Shown here in pieces: positions 6,129 to 9,414 of a DNA stretch of 9,414 bases (positions are counted from its first letter, which is position 1; the number at the start of each line of letters is the position of its first letter). The translations under genes were made by a program, and so were the position numbers. The stretch is taken from contig JAJXVC010000063.1 of the NCBI GenBank assembly GCA_021782295.1, positions 1 to 9,414 on the forward strand, written 5' to 3'. The notes below the pieces were generated by a model. That model did no database searches, was not told where the DNA came from, and worked only from the letters and a program-made list of their open reading frames with translations. Source of the DNA: a bacterium. GTDB lineage: Bacteria > Eremiobacterota > Eremiobacteria > Baltobacterales > Baltobacteraceae.

Positions 6129-6866
6129 GTGAGCCAATCAAGCCGCGCGCAACGACGCCGTGACGAACGAGGAACCTCGCACGGGCCGCCGCCGCGCGAT
6201 CCCATGCGCCCGATCTATATCGGCTTTGCCGTCATCGTCGTTCTCGTCTTTATCGGATTCGGAATCTTCCGCTGGCACGAAAAGAATCGCATCGCCGCGA
6301 TCTACGCTACACCGACACCCGCGGCCTCGCTTGCGCCGGGAGCGAAAGCGCAACCGAAACCGATCCAGCTCGCCGACGGCGGAACGCTCGGAAAGAGTCT
6401 CTTCCCGAAAGGCAACTCGCTGAGCGGCGGAACCGGTTCGCCGGTGGACGGAATTAAGTGCGACAGCGAACCCCAGCCCGTTCTCTTGCACGTGCATCAG
6501 CATCTCGCGCTCTTCGTCAACGGCAAGCAGATTGCGATTCCCGAATATGTCGGCTTCGTCCCGAATCCCAGCAATCCGGCAGCAGGCTGCCTCTACTGGA
6601 TTCACACGCACGATGCCGAGGGAATCATTCACGTCGAATCACCGCACGTTCGCCTCTTTCACCTCGGTGATTTCTTTGCGATCTGGGGGCAACCGCTTCG
6701 CGCGAACGACGTCGCCGGCTTCAAGGGTCCGGTCACCATTTGGCTCAACGGCGCGCGTTTCACCGGGAATGCGAAGCAGATTCCGCTCGTCGAGCACCAG
6801 CAGATCGTCATCGATATCGGCAGCCCCGCTCCCGATCCGTTCTACGTTTTCCCATCGGGCGACTAG
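6129..6866 (+). CDS. Membrane-anchored His-rich extracytoplasmic protein, unknown function
   Basis: 245 residues from GTG 6129, with ACGAGG (6115-6120) eight bases upstream. The N-terminus is basic (RAQRRRDER), then one membrane segment spans about 27-48 (IYIGFAVIVVLVFIGFGIF), then a Pro/Ala-rich linker (TPTPAASLAPGAKAQPKP). This suggests N-in topology with the rest outside the cytoplasmic membrane. The folded domain (about 100-240) holds clustered histidines: HVHQH (121, 123, 125), WIHTHD (159, 161), GIIHVESPH (168, 173), FHLGDFF (178) and H223. C111 and C154 could form a disulfide. The histidine spacing suggests a metal site, with Cu or Zn plausible. It lies between hldD and an NRAMP gene, with a SCO copper protein beyond. 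I recall similar HxHxH/IHTHD proteins in uncultured bacteria but know no assigned function. The gene itself is secure. Confidence 0.8.
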   Translation: MSQSSRAQRRRDERGTSHGPPPRDPMRPIYIGFAVIVVLVFIGFGIFRWHEKNRIAAIYATPTPAASLAPGAKAQPKPIQLADGGTLGKSLFPKGNSLSGGTGSPVDGIKCDSEPQPVLLHVHQHLALFVNGKQIAIPEYVGFVPNPSNPAAGCLYWIHTHDAEGIIHVESPHVRLFHLGDFFAIWGQPLRANDVAGFKGPVTIWLNGARFTGNAKQIPLVEHQQIVIDIGSPAPDPFYVFPSGD

Positions 6867-6926
6867 CATATCGAGGCGTTCGAAAAGAGATTTGCACCGA
6901 CATTTGCGGCAGGGCAGGCGAGCGTT

Positions 6927-6940
6927 TTAGGTTAACCTAA
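6927..6940. promoter_or_regulatory. Perfect 14-bp palindrome, putative DtxR/MntR-type operator of the NRAMP gene
   Basis: TTAGGTTAACCTAA is self-complementary across all 14 bases and ends eight bases before the NRAMP ATG. The half-site TTAGGTTA matches the half-site of DtxR/IdeR-family metal-responsive repressors, and similar boxes control mntH genes. A loose promoter could have -35 TTGCGG at 6904-6909 and -10 TAGGTT at 6928-6933 (18-base spacer), putting the palindrome over the -10 and giving a nearly leaderless transcript, consistent with the missing Shine-Dalgarno. The palindrome is observed. The regulator and promoter are inferred, and no DtxR-family gene is in the window. Confidence 0.65.
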
Positions 6941-6948
6941 CAGCGAAT

Positions 6949-8232
6949 ATGGCCTCGCTTGGCGCTCGCCCATCGCTCTCCTCCGAAAAAACCGCTTGGA
7001 AGAAGTGGCTTCTCCGGCTGCTCGCGGTCGCCGGCCCAGGCATCGTCGTCACCTTCGCCGATACCGAGGCCGGCAGCATTACGACCGCCGCCACCTCCGG
7101 CGCGCAGTACGGCTTCTCGCTCGTGCTGCTGCAGATCTTACTGATCGTGCCGCTCTTCGTGGTGCAAGAGATGACCGTGCGCCTCGGAACCGCGACCGGC
7201 AAGGGGCACGCGCGGCTCATTCGCGAGCATTACGGCATCGGCTGGGCATGGCTCTCGCTCGGCACGATGCTCGTCACGAATATCGCCGCGTTGGTCACCG
7301 AATTCGCCGGCATCGCGGGCGCGGCGGCGATTTTCGGCCTTCCTCCGGCGCCGTTCATCATTCTGGCGGCGGTCGCGCTCACCGTCGTCATCCTTACCGC
7401 AAGTTACAAGCGCGCGGAGTATTTCGCGCTCGCGCTCTGCGCCATGGAGCTGCTCTTTATCCCCGCCGCGCTTGCGGCGAAGCCAAATTTACACGCGATC
7501 CTCTTCCACGGCATTCTCGGCCCACAGCCGCTGGGCGACCCACACTATCTGTTATTGATCGCCTCGAATATCGGTGCCGTCATCATGCCATGGATGATTT
7601 TCTACCAGCAGAGCGCGACCGTCGATAAAGGCTTGCAACCCCGCGACCTTCCGTTCGCGCGCATCGATACGGCCGTCGGTTCGATTGCGACGCAGCTCAT
7701 TATGATTGCCGTCATCGTGATGACCGCAGCGACGCTCTTCGTCCACCACATTCCGGTGAGCGATGCCGCCCACGCCGCGCTCTCGCTCGAACCGCTCGTC
7801 GGAAGATTCGCCGGCGTCACCTTCGGCGCGGCCTTGATCGGCGCGTCGATGCTCGGCGCGTTCGTCGTTTCGCTTGCGACTGCATGGGCATTCGGTGAAG
7901 CCTTCGAGTGGCGCTGTTCGCTCAACGACAGTTGCCTCAAAGCGAAACGTTTTTATGCCCTCTATATCGGGAGCGTTGCACTCGCCGCCGGTATCGTCCT
8001 GATCCCGCATCTTCCGCTGGTGAATATGACCAACGACATCGAAGCGTTCAACGGCTTCGTGCTCCCGATCGTCCTCGGCTTTCTCCTGGTGCTGGTGAAC
8101 GATAAGCGCGTCATCGGCGACCAGAGAAACGGCTTGCTCGGGAACGTCATCACCTTTGCGCTCTCGGCGGTCATCATCGTTCTTGGCATCTGGATGGCGA
8201 TCGCGACCTTCATCCACCCCGCAGGAAGGTAA
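6949..8232 (+). CDS. NRAMP (SLC11)-family divalent metal transporter, noncanonical metal site
   Basis: A 427-aa polytopic inner-membrane protein with about 11 hydrophobic segments and a short cytoplasmic N-terminus. It is expected to import divalent metal with proton coupling. TM1 reads VAGPGIVVTFADTEAGS. The Asp of the canonical DPGN is kept (D38), but the Pro and Asn are replaced. TM6 reads IGAVIMPWMIFYQQSA, keeping the ligand Met-Pro (M213) but replacing the His of the usual MPHxxxxHS. The strings QEMTVRLGTATGKGHARLIR and VTEFAGIAG mark a divergent NRAMP subgroup. ATG 6949 lacks a ribosome site and lies just after the palindromic operator, suggesting Mn- or Fe-responsive control. A SCO gene follows 18 bases after its stop and is probably co-transcribed. 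The family is firm; Mn versus Fe or another substrate is open. Confidence 0.87.
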   Translation: MASLGARPSLSSEKTAWKKWLLRLLAVAGPGIVVTFADTEAGSITTAATSGAQYGFSLVLLQILLIVPLFVVQEMTVRLGTATGKGHARLIREHYGIGWAWLSLGTMLVTNIAALVTEFAGIAGAAAIFGLPPAPFIILAAVALTVVILTASYKRAEYFALALCAMELLFIPAALAAKPNLHAILFHGILGPQPLGDPHYLLLIASNIGAVIMPWMIFYQQSATVDKGLQPRDLPFARIDTAVGSIATQLIMIAVIVMTAATLFVHHIPVSDAAHAALSLEPLVGRFAGVTFGAALIGASMLGAFVVSLATAWAFGEAFEWRCSLNDSCLKAKRFYALYIGSVALAAGIVLIPHLPLVNMTNDIEAFNGFVLPIVLGFLLVLVNDKRVIGDQRNGLLGNVITFALSAVIIVLGIWMAIATFIHPAGR

Positions 8233-8250
8233 GAGCAGGCTCGTTCCGTG

Positions 8251-9201
8251 ATGCTTCCGTTTTTCTTGGCACTCGCGCTGCTGCCCATTCATGCAACCGT
8301 TCTCGGCATTGCACCGCAGCACAGTATCGTCGCGTCGACGCCCGGGGCAACGCTTCAATTGCAACCCGGCACCTATCGCTTCCGCGTCGCGCATCCATCG
8401 ATGCTCCGGCCGGGCATCGGTATCGACGGGTTGCTCGACCGTGCGACCAAGCCGTGGACGCTGCGCGCAGCGGTGCCGGCGCGACCGTTTGTGGCGGGGC
8501 TACCGGCGCGCGGCAAAGTCGTCACGATCGATCTCGGAAGCTATCTGCCGAATGTTACGCTCGTCGATTCCGCCGGGCATCCGTTCGATCTCGCGACCGC
8601 CTTCCGAGGGAAAACGCTGCTCTTGAGCTTTATCTACACGCGTTGCCCGCCCGGCGATCTCTGCCCGCTCACCAGCGCAAAATTCGCTCGCTTGCAGCAA
8701 CAGATCGATCCCAAGCATTTACATTTGCTCGAAATCACCATCGATCCGCGCTACGATTCTCCGGCGGTACTCAAAAACTACGGCATCCGCTTCGGGGCGA
8801 TTCCGTCGCGCTGGACGCTTGCAACCGGAACCGGATCGACGATTCAGCATCTCTTGAACCGCTTCGTCATTTCATCGATCGAAGATACCACCGGGCATTA
8901 CGTTCATAACGACGAACTTTTCATCGTCGGCCCAAACGGGCGCGTCGCATTTATCGCTCGCAGCGCCGCGTGGGTCGCCGGCGGTGCGCTCGCCGAAGCG
9001 CGCTCGATCGACGGCGAAACCAGCAACCCCTTCGAACTCTTCGAACTCTCGCTCGTTGCCAGCATCGTCGCCGCCTGCGGCGGCAGCGAATACGCCGGCA
9101 TCGTCATCCTCGATATCACCCTGATCTGCGCGATCGCCCTCGCCGTGATCTGGACGCTCTGGCGGCTTGGCCGCCGGCTCTGGAAGCGGAACCGGAGCTA
9201 A
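8251..9201 (+). CDS. SCO1/SenC-type copper-binding thioredoxin-fold protein
   Basis: 316 aa from ATG 8251 (an adjacent GTG at 8248 is possible), starting 18 bases after the NRAMP stop. A hydrophobic N-terminus (MLPFFLALALLPIHATVLG) acts as signal peptide or anchor. Residues about 25-85 form a beta-rich pre-domain in the place where related proteins carry a CusF-like copper module, though no clear Met/His motif remains. The SCO domain runs about 88-240, with LLLSFIYTRCPPGDLCPLTS (C132, C138), the ITIDPRYDSP strand and H219 in YVHNDELFIVGPNG, giving the Cys-Cys-His copper set. The cysteines are five residues apart rather than the classical three, a known variant. A C-terminal membrane helix (about 283-304) and basic tail follow. 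SCO proteins insert Cu(A) into cytochrome oxidase or act in periplasmic redox. Which applies here is not shown. Confidence 0.88.
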   Translation: MLPFFLALALLPIHATVLGIAPQHSIVASTPGATLQLQPGTYRFRVAHPSMLRPGIGIDGLLDRATKPWTLRAAVPARPFVAGLPARGKVVTIDLGSYLPNVTLVDSAGHPFDLATAFRGKTLLLSFIYTRCPPGDLCPLTSAKFARLQQQIDPKHLHLLEITIDPRYDSPAVLKNYGIRFGAIPSRWTLATGTGSTIQHLLNRFVISSIEDTTGHYVHNDELFIVGPNGRVAFIARSAAWVAGGALAEARSIDGETSNPFELFELSLVASIVAACGGSEYAGIVILDITLICAIALAVIWTLWRLGRRLWKRNRS

Positions 9202-9246
9202 CGCGCGGCAGGCATCTCGCATGCCCCGTGAGGAACCCAAGTACCA

Positions 9247-9414
9247 GTGGGAGCAGCGCGTAAGGCGATCGAACCGCCGAGTGCCGAACAGGCGGCCTTT
9301 TTGGAACGAGCGATCGAGCAGTATGGCTCGGTTGCCTATTCCTATGCCTATCGCCTGACGCGCAACGAACCCGACGCCCGCGACCTCGTCCAGGAGGCCT
9401 TCATCCGCGTCTAT
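9247..9414 (+). CDS. ECF-type RNA polymerase sigma factor (3' truncated by window)
   Basis: The first 56 codons of a sigma-70-family protein that runs off the window. After a short lead (VGAARKAIEPPSAEQ) come FLERAIEQYGSVAYSYAYRL, then TRNEPDARDLVQEAFIRVY. This is region 2.1-2.2 of ECF sigma factors, with the conserved DA.DLvQE.F.r.. core-binding helix. GTG 9247 is chosen because the frame has a TGA at 9229-9231 and no ATG between. AGGA at 9231-9234 lies 12 bases upstream, a little far. An ATG at 9221 in another frame does not lead into the sigma sequence. It starts 45 bases after the SCO stop in the same direction. Whether it controls the upstream metal genes cannot be told. A downstream anti-sigma gene would be beyond the window. 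Confidence 0.88.
   Translation, partial: MGAARKAIEPPSAEQAAFLERAIEQYGSVAYSYAYRLTRNEPDARDLVQEAFIRVY

Noticed and set aside
7552..8394. 280-codon open frame on the minus strand
   Set aside because: It is antisense to the NRAMP and SCO genes, with charge-rich, non-folding composition typical of a shadow frame.
9211..9225. GGCAT-CTCGC-ATGCC hairpin after the SCO gene as a terminator
   Set aside because: A five-pair stem without a following T run; too weak to call.
9221..9358. Short frame from ATG 9221 as the start of the sigma factor by frameshift
   Set aside because: The sigma sequence reads cleanly from GTG 9247 in its own frame; the ATG frame has no sigma features.

Overview
The window is GC-rich DNA from a bacterium that appears to have an outer membrane. 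It encodes an ADP-heptose epimerase of the LPS inner-core pathway (hldD) and what looks like an outer-membrane barrel fused to cytochrome domains. It also carries a ymdB-spoVS pair, which is best known from Firmicutes and Deinococcus-type bacteria. A diderm lineage related to the Terrabacteria, for example an Eremiobacterota-like organism, would fit, but this is inference from gene content and no marker gene settles it.

Layout: (1) bases 1-575, plus strand, the 3' part of a formiminotetrahydrofolate cyclodeaminase-family gene that is visibly more GC-rich than its neighbours. (2) 587-3055, minus strand, a tight four-gene unit read right to left: an unrecognised 184-aa protein, ymdB (TTG start), spoVS (ATGA overlap with ymdB) and a PHP-domain phosphoesterase (GTGA overlap with spoVS). 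(3) 3054-9414, plus strand: a multi-domain c-type cytochrome with a predicted barrel, a possible 42-aa peptide, hldD, a membrane-anchored His-rich protein of unknown function, an unusual NRAMP-family transporter behind a perfect 14-bp palindrome, a SCO1/SenC-type copper protein, and the first 56 codons of an ECF sigma factor that runs off the end.

The plus-strand half has a common theme of envelope metal handling and electron transfer: heme c, Met-rich and His-rich sequences, an NRAMP carrier and a SCO copper protein. The most striking gene is the cytochrome at 3054-4919. It joins, in order, a signal peptide, a Cyc2-like N-terminal heme segment, a predicted beta-barrel, a run of Met-Ser-Gly tripeptides, a second class-I cytochrome c domain and a Met-containing beta-rich tail. 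The second point of interest is the palindrome TTAGGTTAACCTAA just upstream of the NRAMP start. It resembles DtxR/MntR-type operators and predicts metal-dependent repression of a transporter whose own metal-site motif departs from the family norm. No RNA genes, CRISPR arrays, insertion sequences or convincing intrinsic terminators were seen.
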